Below are positions 10,562-21,499 of a stretch of 64,000 nt of DNA, piece after piece. Source of the DNA: Hydractinia symbiolongicarpus (taxonomy: Eukaryota > Cnidaria > Hydrozoa > Anthoathecata > Hydractiniidae). The stretch is from positions 8,246,001-8,310,000 of the forward strand of contig NC_079878.1 in assembly GCF_029227915.1 (NCBI RefSeq). The letters run 5' to 3'. How positions within the stretch are numbered: the stretch's first letter is position 1; every line of letters begins with the position of its first letter. The position numbers were made by a program, and so were the translations under genes. The notes beneath the pieces are model-generated. The model saw only the letters and a list, made by a program, of their open reading frames with translations. It did no database searches and had not been told where the DNA came from.

Positions 10562-12103
10562 ATGGTGCGGTTACACAGGCCGATGATAATAAGAGTTGTT
10601 TTAGGTTTTTCGATTTGTTTCGTGTTTTTACAGATTTTATTGTTGATTTGTAATTGCCGCTGTTCATCGTCGAATGAAGATAGTTTTTCGAAAATGGAGA
10701 AAAGAGCAGAAAGCTCAGATATACTTCAAATTATTAAAACTTACAAGGAAAAAATAGAAACATTAACACAGAGATGTAAAGAGTTAGAAAAAGAACTTCA
10801 AAAACATCAAAAAGTAGACAAATTTTTAATAGCTGAAGACTTGTATCAAAATAAGAAATCGCTAAACGATGTTACGTTTCTGAATAGTTTTTATCCTAGG
10901 ACAGAATTTGAAGTGATACCTTACGATTCTTTTACGTCACAACACATATCGGGTGAAATCGGTTACTTATCGAAACGACCGCACGCCACACCAATTGGAC
11001 AAAGATTTTACGAAATGCATGAAGTCTCCGATTTTGCCGTTAAAGCGTTAAATCACGATGTTGAATCGATGGCTGATCGTATGGGAATCGATACTTTCGT
11101 TGAAGGTATTACTCGTAACGATAGAACACATGGGACCATCTATGATTTGTATTTTCGAAGCACAAGAGCGCCTAACGTATTTAAAAGGTTAAAAATTGTT
11201 CGCCCTTTCGGTACTTTAGAAGTTGTAGGAAAACCGGAAACGATCGAAACCTCAAACGAATGGATAAATATAATTTTGCCGTTATCGGGTCGATTTAAAG
11301 TGTTTAAATCGTTCATGGAACGTTTTGTTGATACTTGTATTCGTACAGATAGAAGGATATTCTTAACGATTGTTTATTTTGGGCATGAGAACAAAGTGGA
11401 GCTGAAAGATTTACTATTGAAGATTTCGAAACAAGAAGGTTATGATAATTATAAAGTTATTTTTAGTGACGAAGATTTTAGTCGTGGTCGTGGAATTCAA
11501 AAAGGAGTTGAAAGTTGGAGCAAGGGAAATGTATTAATGTTTTTTTGTGATGTCGATGTTTACTTCACCGTTGACTTTTTAGAACGTTGTCGATTGCATA
11601 CGTCACCAAGTCGAAAAATTTATTATCCGATTGTGTTTAGCCAGTACAATCCAGTAATAGTGTTCGGTGGACAAGAACCACCACCTTTAAGAGACCAAAT
11701 GTATTTAACATACGATTCAGGTTTTTGGAGAGATTTCGGGTTTGGCATGACATGTCAATATAGAGATGATTTTCTCAATGTGGGTGGATTTGATCTCTCC
11801 ATCAAAGGGTGGGGAGGTGAAGATGTAGCTTTATATAAACAACATCTACGAAGTAAATTAACCATCATTCGTGCATACGACCGTGGTATATTACACATAT
11901 ATCATGAAAAAAATTGTAGAAAGACCTTATCAGATGCTCAGTTTATTTCTTGTTTACAAAGCAAAGCTGTTTCTGAAGGTTCTCATAAACAGTTAGGAAT
12001 GTTAGCATTTGGTAGTAGTTTAATTAGTGGTACTGATCCAGATTGGGCAAAAAGACTTCAAGCATCCTTGACTGAGATAACCAAAAAAGAAAACGAAGGA
12101 TGA
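10562..12103 (+). CDS. CSGALNACT: Chondroitin sulfate N-acetylgalactosaminyltransferase, single exon
   Basis: Transfers GalNAc from UDP-GalNAc in chondroitin sulfate initiation and elongation in the Golgi lumen. The frame extends 15 nt upstream only through a GTG, so the ATG at 10562 is taken as the start (513 aa; human CSGALNACT1 is about 530). It is a type II membrane protein: a short basic cytoplasmic tail, a transmembrane helix at about 9-30, a coiled-coil stem at about 50-85, then the catalytic domain. The metal-binding DxD is D330-V-D332 in FFCDVDVYF. Downstream are the family strings YYPIVFSQYNP, SGFWRDFGFGMTCQYRDDF and the galactosyltransferase-type GWGGED at 416-421. The absence of introns contrasts with its neighbours and could reflect retroposition or intron loss. 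CSGALNACT1 versus 2 cannot be separated. Confidence 0.95.
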   Translation: MVRLHRPMIIRVVLGFSICFVFLQILLLICNCRCSSSNEDSFSKMEKRAESSDILQIIKTYKEKIETLTQRCKELEKELQKHQKVDKFLIAEDLYQNKKSLNDVTFLNSFYPRTEFEVIPYDSFTSQHISGEIGYLSKRPHATPIGQRFYEMHEVSDFAVKALNHDVESMADRMGIDTFVEGITRNDRTHGTIYDLYFRSTRAPNVFKRLKIVRPFGTLEVVGKPETIETSNEWINIILPLSGRFKVFKSFMERFVDTCIRTDRRIFLTIVYFGHENKVELKDLLLKISKQEGYDNYKVIFSDEDFSRGRGIQKGVESWSKGNVLMFFCDVDVYFTVDFLERCRLHTSPSRKIYYPIVFSQYNPVIVFGGQEPPPLRDQMYLTYDSGFWRDFGFGMTCQYRDDFLNVGGFDLSIKGWGGEDVALYKQHLRSKLTIIRAYDRGILHIYHEKNCRKTLSDAQFISCLQSKAVSEGSHKQLGMLAFGSSLISGTDPDWAKRLQASLTEITKKENEG

Positions 12104-12155
12104 CAGTTTATATTTTATATTTTAGATGTGTTATATTTAATTAATAATTTTTTTT

Positions 12156-12161
12156 AATAAA
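12156..12161 (+). terminator. Polyadenylation signal AATAAA of CSGALNACT
   Basis: A perfect AATAAA 53 nt after the CSGALNACT stop, in an AT-rich 3' UTR. Confidence 0.6.
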
Positions 12162-13261
12162 ACTTAAATACAATGGTCTTTCTTATGACTTTTTTTCATT
12201 CTTATGTATATAGATCCCCTGTACACACCTTGTATCAAACTATATACAGTCTAATTATTTCAAAAAACCAGAAAAAGTCAAATGGTTCCCTTTTAAGCAA
12301 ATAAGAGTTAAAACGAAACAGATTATTTTACAAGTGCATGTTTTAATTAATTATTCTTTTTTGGTAAATAGACTGAAAACAGTTTACAAAGAAAGCATCG
12401 AAAGATACAACGTGGTTTGTAAGTAAATCTCTTCTACATACAGAAGGATACTAGGTGAATTGTCCTCTGAATACTCCCCTCCCCCCAGTAAATTTTTCTC
12501 CAATTGCACCTTTTTTAAAAGAAAAAATGAAGCAGAAAAATATTATTTTTTACATCTTCAGCCGGGAACTGTTCTTATTTAGTTCTTACATTTATGAGTC
12601 ATTACAACCCTTTTTGACAATATACAGATTTTATCAAAAAGAAAAGAAAAGTGCATTGTTTTCTAAAAGGATTAATTTATTTTCATTTTAATGCTACAAA
12701 TGCCAAAACTAAGAAGACTAAAACAAGTAATATGAAACTAAACTAACACAAACTAACTTTATTTTATAAATAGCAATGAAAGAAACGAATTTGCCTAAAA
12801 ACGATATACAGTAGTATAGTAGAATGTCTAAAAAATTTGTTTTTAAATTATTATCAGGCTTTGTTAACCGTCCGGCTTTTTTAAGCGGGCAATACGGGTC
12901 TAAAATTATCCACGTAGATACAATTTACAAAGTATTGTGAAGCCAATTTATGAGCAATACTGCTTAGGTATTCTATGATACGACGATTGGGGGTAGTAAT
13001 TTATGATTCGACACCACGCGAAAGATTAGACAGTTTTACAAAAAGCAAATTGCATTATGTTAAAAATTGCACCAAGTTATATTAAGTTTTCAAAGCATTA
13101 ACGTTACTGAGCTTAAGTAGATATTTATTAAGGTTGGTTGGAATAAATATTTTTATAAATGTTTTTATAAACTAATAAACAATATATTATAAAAGAACAA
13201 TAAACAATAAACAAATTATAAAAGAACAACGTAATAAATATAGCTATACTAATATTTGAAT
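12162..13261. other. Convergent intergenic region, no gene seen
   Basis: Lies between the converging 3' ends of CSGALNACT and the glutamine-amidotransferase-like gene. Short open frames lack any recognisable feature. Confidence 0.4.
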
Positions 13262-14017
13262 TTATTTTGATTGTAAAAACTCTAGGACGAAACGAACCAT
13301 GCCATCTGTGTCAGCATTGAAGAATGACTTATCAAGTTCAATGTAATCTTCTTCTGTTTTAATCATCCCATATTTTTCAAAGCGCGGTACGAAAATCTTT
13401 CTCATTATAGCCTCTGTAAATTCAGGATGACCCTGCGTTGTTAGCGCATACCGACCATATTTTATCATTTCTGTGTCACATGAATTAGAAGATGCTACAG
13501 AACGAGCACATTCTGGCATGACTCTAACCTCTTCTCCATGACATTGCATAATCTTTAAGTTTTTCTTTGTAAAAACGTTTTTATAATATTCTTCTGATAG
13601 TATTTCAACATCCAATTTAAGATTCTCTGCACCAAATATAAACCTGCCATCACGTTTACCAACGACACCACCCAATGCCTTGGCAATTAATTGATGGCCA
13701 AAGCATATACCAAAGATTTTAGGTCTATTTTCTTCTGGTATATTACAAATAAAAACAACAAGTTTTTCCAATTCTCGTATCCACTCCTTGTCGTCATTCA
13801 CAGAAAAATGGGAACCACTTATTATGAAACCTCCGTAAGTGTTAACAGAATTCAAACTTGGTAATTGTCCTTTGACAGCGTAAAAGATGTCAAAATTAAA
13901 TTTTTTTCCACCAATGCCCTGGAATCTGTTGAGAAAGAACTTTCCAATACTTTCAGGTTCACCCCAATGTTCAGGATCTTCAGTAATTAGAATTCCAATT
14001 TTATTTTCCGTCTTCAT
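13262..14017 (-). CDS. Class-I glutamine amidotransferase-like protein (gamma-glutamyl-peptidase type), single exon
   Basis: 251 aa, one uninterrupted exon with ATG at 14015-14017. The full GATase1 triad is visible: Cys105 in the nucleophile elbow GICFGHQ, with His197 and Glu199 in TQGHPEF. The oxyanion-side segment YGGFIISGSH (61-70) is also present. Length and motif order match stand-alone GATase1 proteins such as plant gamma-glutamyl peptidases, which cut gamma-glutamyl bonds of glutathione conjugates, and the GMP-synthase-like glutaminases. There is no synthetase domain, so a hydrolase role is more likely than a biosynthetic amidotransferase. Substrate unknown. It is divergent from amidase gene A, whose start lies 1.9 kb away. 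Confidence 0.9.
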   Translation of the reverse strand: MKTENKIGILITEDPEHWGEPESIGKFFLNRFQGIGGKKFNFDIFYAVKGQLPSLNSVNTYGGFIISGSHFSVNDDKEWIRELEKLVVFICNIPEENRPKIFGICFGHQLIAKALGGVVGKRDGRFIFGAENLKLDVEILSEEYYKNVFTKKNLKIMQCHGEEVRVMPECARSVASSNSCDTEMIKYGRYALTTQGHPEFTEAIMRKIFVPRFEKYGMIKTEEDYIELDKSFFNADTDGMVRFVLEFLQSK

Positions 14018-15591
14018 CTTTTAGAAAATACTCTCCCAATAGAGAGCTATATGTTATAACCTACTACGTTGACATACTCTTCAGTTAATGTTGGTGACTA
14101 TACACTGCGCATATATGTTTTTTAATAATTGAACAGCAGCTATTCAATACATTTTAAATATCAATACAATATGTTGTATCATCCTTTTCAGTGAAGCATG
14201 CAAACATTCATGTAGGTGCATTGCTCTTTTTCTCTTGAGCATTTAGAAATTGGATGATTGAATTTTTATGAATTGTGTGAATTATCACACATATCACACA
14301 ACGTTTAGTGTTCTTTTCGTAATATGGCGCAATGGCGGAATGGCGCAATGGCAAAATCCCTTGCGGGAAAGTGATGTTTTATTTACTTGTTTATTAATTT
14401 TTTTTGCATGTTAGCTTCATACTGGTGTGTTATTTTCTCCTGTGTCTCCATGCTGATGATCCAGCATGATCCTCTTCTATTTGTCATACTCAATTTCTTT
14501 CAATAAAATTTTATAATTTACTTGAATTTCATTTGTGATATATTTCTTCTTAATTTTTATTGGGATGAAGAGCCATTTTATTGTAAATGGATAAGCCCCG
14601 AAAATAAATTTATTTATTATACTTAGATATTTATTTATGGCGCAGAAAATTTGTTGTTCCCTTCACTAAATAATTTAATAGATCATGTAACACTTTATAA
14701 GCATATTGTCAGAGACGAACTAAAAACCTTTTGTTTATGTCAAGACTTTCAATCGTGTCTTCCTAATAACAAGTCAGCCAGATCATCATAATACTCATGC
14801 TACGACCTTAACCGACATTTATTGACTTAATAGGAAACAAAAGAATTTCACCTCTTAACAATAGCTGTCCCCAAGGAAAACATCATGCTACGAAAGCACG
14901 AAATTTGATATACAAAGGACAGGTGACACCATGAATTTTTTTCCACGGGTTAAGGGCAAGTCTCTATATCAATAATACTTGTCTCTTTCTGTTACGCAAA
15001 ATGGCACTTGGTGCAACAGTGGCTTTCCTGATCTTGCCGCGAATCGATACCACTTCTTGTATTGTGACAAAAAAGTGTTGACTGGCTCTGTCTGAATTTT
15101 ACAAAAAATAGTTCCTAAACGATAGACTAAAGAGAATTGTTTTCGTACTGATGTTAATATCATTGAACTCCGTACAAGTTTAGATTATTGCATTTAAAGA
15201 TGTCTGAGGTGAGTATAACATTATAATGACGTCAGTGGGATCACTGGTGATGCCATTTGGCTGGATAGGTATTTCCTTTAAATATTTTTTTTTTTTGAGA
15301 TTAAATACCCTCCGCAAAGTGTAATACCCACGGTGCTAAAAAGGTAACAAATGATAAAGCAAAAAGATTTAAGCCCGTAGAATGTACTGGAAGTAATTTC
15401 TAAATAGGAAAGATTTTAACTATAGCTATAAAGTGTGTATACATGTGTTAGTTTAACTTTTTATTTTCATCTAAAAGTTAAATGTTATTATTGCTTTAAA
15501 AAAATAAAGCATTGTTTGTTTATGAGCGTTAATTGCCACATGGTAACCAGAAGTTCAAAGACAAAAAAACAATATTGAATTTTTAAAAGCA
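14018..15591. other. Intergenic region between divergent genes, no gene seen
   Basis: Upstream of both the glutamine-amidotransferase-like gene and the amidase A region, so promoters of both should lie here. A locally repeated phrase (ATGGCGCAATGGCGGAATGGCGCAATGGC, read in overlapping pieces) occurs at about 14323-14352. Nothing else is recognised. Confidence 0.4.
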
Positions 15592-15715
15592 ACGAATCCT
15601 ATGACTGTGCCATTTATCGATGATTTAAAAAAGTTAAACGAAAACAACGAGGAGTTAAAGAGATAGCAAAGTATCACCAAAAATACATAGTTGCATATAA
15701 TTATCCGTATGGTTT
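15592..15715 (+). pseudogene. Decayed amidase exon-1 fragment
   Basis: A short stretch reading like the first 45 residues of the amidases: IDDLKKLNE is intact, then ELK, a stop, QSITKNT and further stops. It lies 0.3 kb upstream of the intact exon 1 of amidase A, in the same orientation. It is much more decayed than any other exon 1 in the cluster, so it is an older copy that was replaced or left behind by a duplication. Confidence 0.65.
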
Positions 15716-15922
15716 ACCAATAATCATGTCTGCAGCGCATTCACGGGGTAAATAATGCTGGGAGAGCCATTAATAAAGAACATGAATACTTAAATGTCAT
15801 TTTACAGACCATAATTGGTCTTTATAAAACAATATTTACTTAATGAGATTAGTTTCGTATTACTTGCTGTCTGTACCATGTGAATGTAGACGTGAAGTAG
15901 AGCGCTGAGAAAAAAAATTAAC

Positions 15923-18599
15923 ATGGCAAGTTCTAACGCTAAAAATCCTGTAACTCTTCCTTCTATTGATGATCTAAAAAAGTTAAACGAAAGACACAAC
16001 TTGGGTTGTAATGAAGATGAGTTGAAGGAATATCAAAGTATTATGAAAAATACAGTAGCTGCATATAATTTCATTGATGATCAAGAAATACCTTCGTACG
16101 TATCTAAATATGGAGGTAATCGAGAGTATTTGCGACCTGAAGGTGATGAAAACAAATACAATGCTTGGTATGTGAAGTGTAATATAGAGGGTGCTACAAG
16201 TGGAAAACTTGCTGGGAAAAAAGTAGCTATAAAAGATAACATAGCTGTAGCTAACATTCCTATGATGAATGGTTCTAAAGTTGTGGAGGGCTATATACCT
16301 GAGTATGATGCTACTATCGTGCAACGAATTCTAAAAGCAGGTGGAACAATCTGTGGAAAAACAACTTGTGAAGATCTTTGTATGAGTGGTGCAAGCTATA
16401 TGACTACTTATGGGCCGGTTCATAACCCATGTAATGTTGAGTATTCTGCCGGGGGATCTAGTTCTGGAAGTGCGGTAGTGGTTGCAATTGGAGATTCGGA
16501 TATGGCGATTGGTATATTTAGATTTTTATATAGCAGTCCAATTCATGGTCTAAGTAATTAAAAATGTGTGAGATGTGTGAAATTAAATTTCGTTCTAGAC
16601 GTTTTTTTTCTTCTTAGTGTAATCTTCTAAGTACATTTTTTCATTTTTTTAAATGTTTCTTTTAACATACTATTTTTTAGAATTTCTGTTACCGCTTACT
16701 TGTCAGTTACAATCCCAAATGCCTTGCATAGCTGTTTCTTTTAATTTTCCAGGAGGAGATCAAGGAGGTTCTGTACGCGTTCCATGCAGTAATTGTGGCA
16801 TTGTTGGGTTAAAACCTACGCACGGCTTAGTACCCTACACTGGAGCAGCTCCCTATATTCCTTGTTTGGATCATTTAGGTCCAATGGCAACAACTGTTTC
16901 GGAATGTGCATTGCTACTTGAGGTGATTGCAGGTACATCAGTACAAAAGTTATGTCCATCTATGACTGTAAAAAGTAGATGTCTTCCTTTGATTTGATGT
17001 ACGCCACGACGTCAATGGGGTTTTTAAAGTTAGTGAAGTCATTTCTATTTCGGAAAAACTGACGTCATCTCCCATATGCCTAAGTAGAGGCCGGCTGGGA
17101 TCAATTAGGGTAATTTTTTCAAAGCTAGTTCAATACACCCGTTTCGGAACAGACGGGTTGATGACATTATCAACAAACTTTTCAAACTCCATATTTCCAC
17201 AACAGTTCATCCAAATAACATAATCATATCCATTTTTTGAACAGTGTTTTAAGCTCTATACAATAAAGGTAACGCGTTAAAGAATTCCTTAAATAAATTT
17301 TTTTGTGAATTGTAAATGGTCTTTGCTGACTCTCTTATCTTATCTTAACTGTTTGCCGAAATTACGTGTCTATGCGTTACTTTAATTAGAGTTTCAAGCT
17401 CTACACGATTGATTTAAACTCAAATTCTAAGGTCTCGAAATAGGATTTGAGTAAAACTTAAATGATATTTTAGGTGCAATTAGTATTACACACGTCAAAA
17501 AAGTCCTTTAAACAAAACGATGCCCGTCTTTTAGGTTACGATAATGGGTTTGACTATCGTCAACGACCATTTGAAGTTCCTGAATATTCTAAATTAATCT
17601 TCCCACACGTAAAACCATCAAGAAAGCTTAACATTGGTATCCTTCAAGAAGGAGTTGATTTGTGTGATGAAAATGTGCAGAAGGTATTTGATATTTCCCT
17701 GGGATTGTTGAAAAAATGTGAGCATCTTAAAGTGGAGTATACAAACCTCTCCAAGCATTCTATTGCGGAACACCTTTCTGCAGCAATGTGTGGCAGTGGT
17801 ACATACTCCTGCATGTTTGATGGTTTTGGTTTTGGAACAGCTGTGTCCGGTAAGGTTACACTATAATTCATTTTTTTTAATTTTGCGTTCAAAGTTTCGA
17901 ACACATGTTGTGTGCCCAAGCATGCCTGAATGCAATACATTTTAAACGAGTTTATGCCCATCAATAAGATCTTTAGTAATTGTTTAGAGTTTTCAGGACA
18001 AAATATTTCACCATACGTAAGGACTATTTTTAGTAAGGTTTAGCATAAACTTCCAATTTTACTGTGTGGTTTAACCTGTACTCACACAGCTGAGTTGCAG
18101 TAGCTTACTCTTTTACGCTCTCAATTTAGGTATGCAATCTCACACAATGGTGGAAAAGTTTCGATTAGGACTCCAAGAACACAGTAAAGAAATGCCTGAA
18201 GTAGGCAAGGTATACATGCTCCTTGGGTCTTATCTTCATGAAAAGTATGGACCATATCATTTTGCAAAGTCCTCGACGTTAACTGCTCACTTAAGCCTTG
18301 AGTACACTACACTTTTAAAAGAACACGATGTCCTTGTCATGCCTACGGCGACGAAAACAGCATGTAAACTTCCCAAAGAAGATGACTCAATCACATTAAA
18401 GATCACAAATGCTCTTAATATGATGGCAAATACAGAAATATTTAACATAACAGGACATCCAGCGTTGTCATTGAATTGTGGATACGATGGTGATTTGCCG
18501 GTGGGGTTGATGATTGTTGGAAAACATTTTGATGATGTGGGAGTACTTAATGCAGCCAGTATCTTCGAAGATGTTTTTCAAAACCATTTATCCAAATAG
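15923..18599 (+). CDS. Amidase (amidase-signature family), gene A, complete, 4 exons
   Basis: Exons 15923-16511, 16753-16932, 17535-17849 and 18130-18599; phases join to 517 aa. It hydrolyses a carboxylic amide to acid and ammonia by a Ser-cisSer-Lys mechanism. Lys104 (VAIKDN), cis-Ser179 (GGSSSG) and nucleophile Ser203 (GGDQGGS, across the first splice junction) are all present. Their spacings of 75 and 24 equal those of fatty-acid amide hydrolase (142/217/241). Strings such as [29 protein letters not shown] and DHLGP, and the length, recall the Rhodococcus-type bacterial amidases more than GatA or FAAH. There is no signal peptide or membrane anchor, so it is probably cytosolic. Intron 2 holds an old Helitron. 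An AATAAA follows at 18631-18636. Natural substrate unknown. Confidence 0.93.
16990..17420 (+). mobile_element. Old Helitron remnant in intron 2 of amidase A
   Basis: Shares several phrases with the Helitron at 24716-25427, for example CCGTTTCGGAA.(A/G)GACGGGTTGATGAC and ATAATCATAT.CATTTT. No intact ends are visible, so it is a degraded internal copy. Confidence 0.6.
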
Positions 18600-18630
18600 A
18601 TCGAAGTGCTTTGCTTAAAGTAAAATGAGA

Positions 18631-18636
18631 AATAAA
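18631..18636 (+). terminator. Polyadenylation signal AATAAA of amidase A
   Basis: A perfect AATAAA about 32 nt after the amidase A stop. Confidence 0.6.
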
Positions 18637-19480
18637 AATAAAGTACCGAATCTTTGGTTGGTTATGACATTTTTGCGTGTTGTGGTTTTTGTCTACACCA
18701 CTTTTGTCAAAAATTGTAACTTGTGCTTGGCATTTGTTGACATATAAAGTCAGTTTTCTTATTGAATAAGTTTTGTAAGAATTGATAATTTGAATGTTAT
18801 ATTTTTGTTATTTTGGGTCATACTCCTGAAATTTTAAAACATTTGTGAGCCACACAGCGAAGACTAGATAACTCAGATTTCTTCGAAGATATTAAGTTCT
18901 GGTCCTCTTCTGCCCTCGCAAAAATGGTTCGTTTGTTAATTAACTTTGTTTGAGTGACTGAAACCGTCCATTTGAAACATTGAGAGAGAAAAAGTTTAAC
19001 CTGATACTGACCACGTAAGTAAAAAATAATACCAAGAAAACATTTAATGAATTTTACTAGCATTTAGTCCTAGAATATTCGTTTGCCAACCAGCTTTATT
19101 CTTCTCTAGTTTGCTATCGTTTTTCTTGATCACAGTGGTACAAGGAAGAATCGACGTTAGGTCATTTGGTAAGCGACAGTGATGCTTTTTGTTCAATCTG
19201 ATCTCTAATCTAAAACTAATATGTTTACATTTTGCTATTCTGAGCCTCGTAATTCTTATGCAAGAACACACGTACATCCTTTTGACTAGGTGAAGTCTGT
19301 GATACAAAAACTGGAAAGACAATTACTGCACCCGTCACAACGGATATAAACATTAAAAACGACAATCTACGACATTTCGATCGTCACACGCCAATTTCTA
19401 GTATTACAAATATTTGCATAAAGTTCTATTTATATAGCGAGAAAATTTGCATCAGATGTATCTAATAAAACATGAAAGTA
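18637..19480. other. Intergenic, no gene seen
   Basis: Short antisense open frames only, without motifs or splice context. Confidence 0.4.
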
Positions 19481-19956
19481 CAGTTCCAGTAACTCGAACC
19501 ACAAAGTGACCTAGGAAAATATTTCGACTTAACGAATGTTCGAGTTAAACGGAGCTCCTGTTATGTCTAGATTAAAAGCCAAGTAAAAGAGATTTTCTCA
19601 AGAGGTGGGGCACAGTTACCAGGAAAAGGTACAATCTTGGCGATGAAATAGGCATGTCCCTTATAAATTGAATTTTCCTTGACAGACAACTTTATCTATC
19701 TTTATTACATCACGAAAAACTAAAAAAAATCTGACATTTATCTAGTCTTTGATTTCCCTTTCTCGAGTAAAAAGTTTGAGTTATCAAAGGAATTAGCTGC
19801 AGGGGGATGAAAAATTAGTTAAGTTAACAAATGTTCCAGTTATACGAGGTTTAAATTAACCCGATTTTGTATAAGAATGTATTAATGAAAGTGCAAGGGA
19901 CCCAAGAAAATGGTTCGAGATATTGAGAGTAATTCGTGTTTGAGTTGAGCGAACTG
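19481..19956. mobile_element. MITE of Tc1/mariner type (476 bp, TA target site)
   Basis: Ends CAGTTCCAGTAACTCGAACC and, inverted, CAGTTCGCTCAACTCAAAC are flanked by TA on both sides (19479-19480, 19957-19958), as expected for Tc1/mariner elements. The interior has several diverged direct and inverted copies of the GTTCGAGTTA-like end motif (near 19541 and 19840). There is no transposase frame. Confidence 0.65.
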
Positions 19957-21033
19957 TATTACCGCGCTAATTAAAAAAAAAAACGTGATGTTCAATTTTC
20001 AACTAGGAATATCTATTAAAAAGAATGACTTCTTTTTAATGCCAATTGAGAAACCGTTATAGCTCCAAACTCGATCATGGATCAGGGGCCACAAAACCCT
20101 GGGGACGAGGTTAAGTTAGTTCTATTTTTTAAAAGCGTAAAGTTGTCAATGGAGAGTGAGCATCGCTTCAAACTGTCTTGTGCGACAATTTACATATCCT
20201 TTATGACTGACTAGTTAAGAGGTTATAAATATTCTGTACAAGATTCCACAAATCTTTAAGTATCTGAACGTTTCTTCAATATAAGTGGTGTTAAAGCCAC
20301 TGCACCTGGTAATTACAAACAAAACTAAGTGATTGATTGTGTGCCTTATAACAGTGATTTCACTGTATTTTGATGTTTTACGTAATGTATTTTAAAGTCT
20401 AATCATAGCTCGTAAATAATGAAGACCCAAGTCAGCAAGAAGACTACAATATTTTGTATAAGAAACTAGTTCTGTCAAAAATAAGAATCTTTAAGAACGA
20501 ACACCGCCTGAATTAAAGGATAAAATAATATAACTCCGAAAAAGATTATTTTCATCCATTTAGTTTACGTGCGTGTAGTTTACTTTATATCAACAACGTT
20601 TTAATAGAATTTCAGGAAAAAACATTTTTTGAAACAACCTGTAACGATATGTCAATCTAATCTTACCACATCCTATCGTCGCGTTGCCCTAAAAAATACC
20701 CTCATGACAGCTTTATGACTGCTTAGTCGGATATGAATTAAAAGGAGGTTACGTTAAAGCGGCTGTACAAAAGTTGTTGCTCTGACGTTTTTAAATAATT
20801 TATCTTGTTAAAATTTTAATTACGTCACATCATGTGGTCTATGTAGTAATTTGATAAGTTGCATTTTCCATTAATGCTATATTTAAAAAGTTTAATTTTT
20901 GTGAAATTCATTTGAAATAATTTTTATATGTTATATAAGTTATGCGAAATACCTTTAAGCAAACGTCGGTGTGTAAAGTGGCGGTGTGATGATGGAAGTG
21001 TACAAAGAAAGTTAAGTACATAAAGAATACTGT
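19957..21033. other. Intergenic, no gene seen
   Basis: Includes one copy of the dispersed motif CCCTGGGGACGAGGTTAAG at 20098-20115 and ends in a run of about 18 G (from 21037) that could be length-variable or misassembled. No gene is supported. Confidence 0.4.
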
Positions 21034-21490
21034 ATAGGGGGGGGGGGGGGGGGAAGGGGGTTCACACTAGCTATAATTTTTAAAGCATGCTATAAATTTA
21101 AAGCACGATTTAAAGCGTGCTTAATAATGTGAACGCATTTTTGCTTTATTAAAATGTCTTTCAAATTATGTTTACTTGCTTTAAACATGCTTTAAATAAA
21201 GCAAAAATAAAGAGTGCTTCGAGGCACTCTTTATTTTTGCTTTAGCTGCTTTAAGTCCATAAAACAATAGAATAAAAATTATGCACAAGTATTTGAGTAT
21301 TAAAAGTGAGGATTTTGAGCGGGTATTATGAAAGTGAAAGTTTACCGTATGTGAGAAAAACAACAACATGAACGTTTTGTTTTAAATTTTGTTAACAACT
21401 CTCCCTTTGATGTTACCGGCAACTTGCTTTAGTCAAAGCATGCTTTTTTTTATACTAAGCATGCTTTATTCTAGTGTGAACCCCCCATAG
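21034..21490. mobile_element. MITE with GGGGGTTCACACTAG ends and internal hairpin
   Basis: Terminal inverted repeats TTCACACTAG (21061-21070) and CTAGTGTGAA (21471-21480), each preceded outward by G or C runs. Subterminal AAGCATGCT words occur at both ends. The middle holds a 20-bp hairpin: 21198-21217 pairs perfectly with 21224-21243 around a six-base loop. Non-coding. Confidence 0.75.
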
Positions 21491-21499
21491 AGAAGGTTG

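Noticed and set aside
17474-17534. ATG-initiated extension before amidase A exon 3
   Set aside because: The acceptor TTTTAG at 17529-17534 joins in phase with exon 2 and matches gene B; the upstream part is intron.
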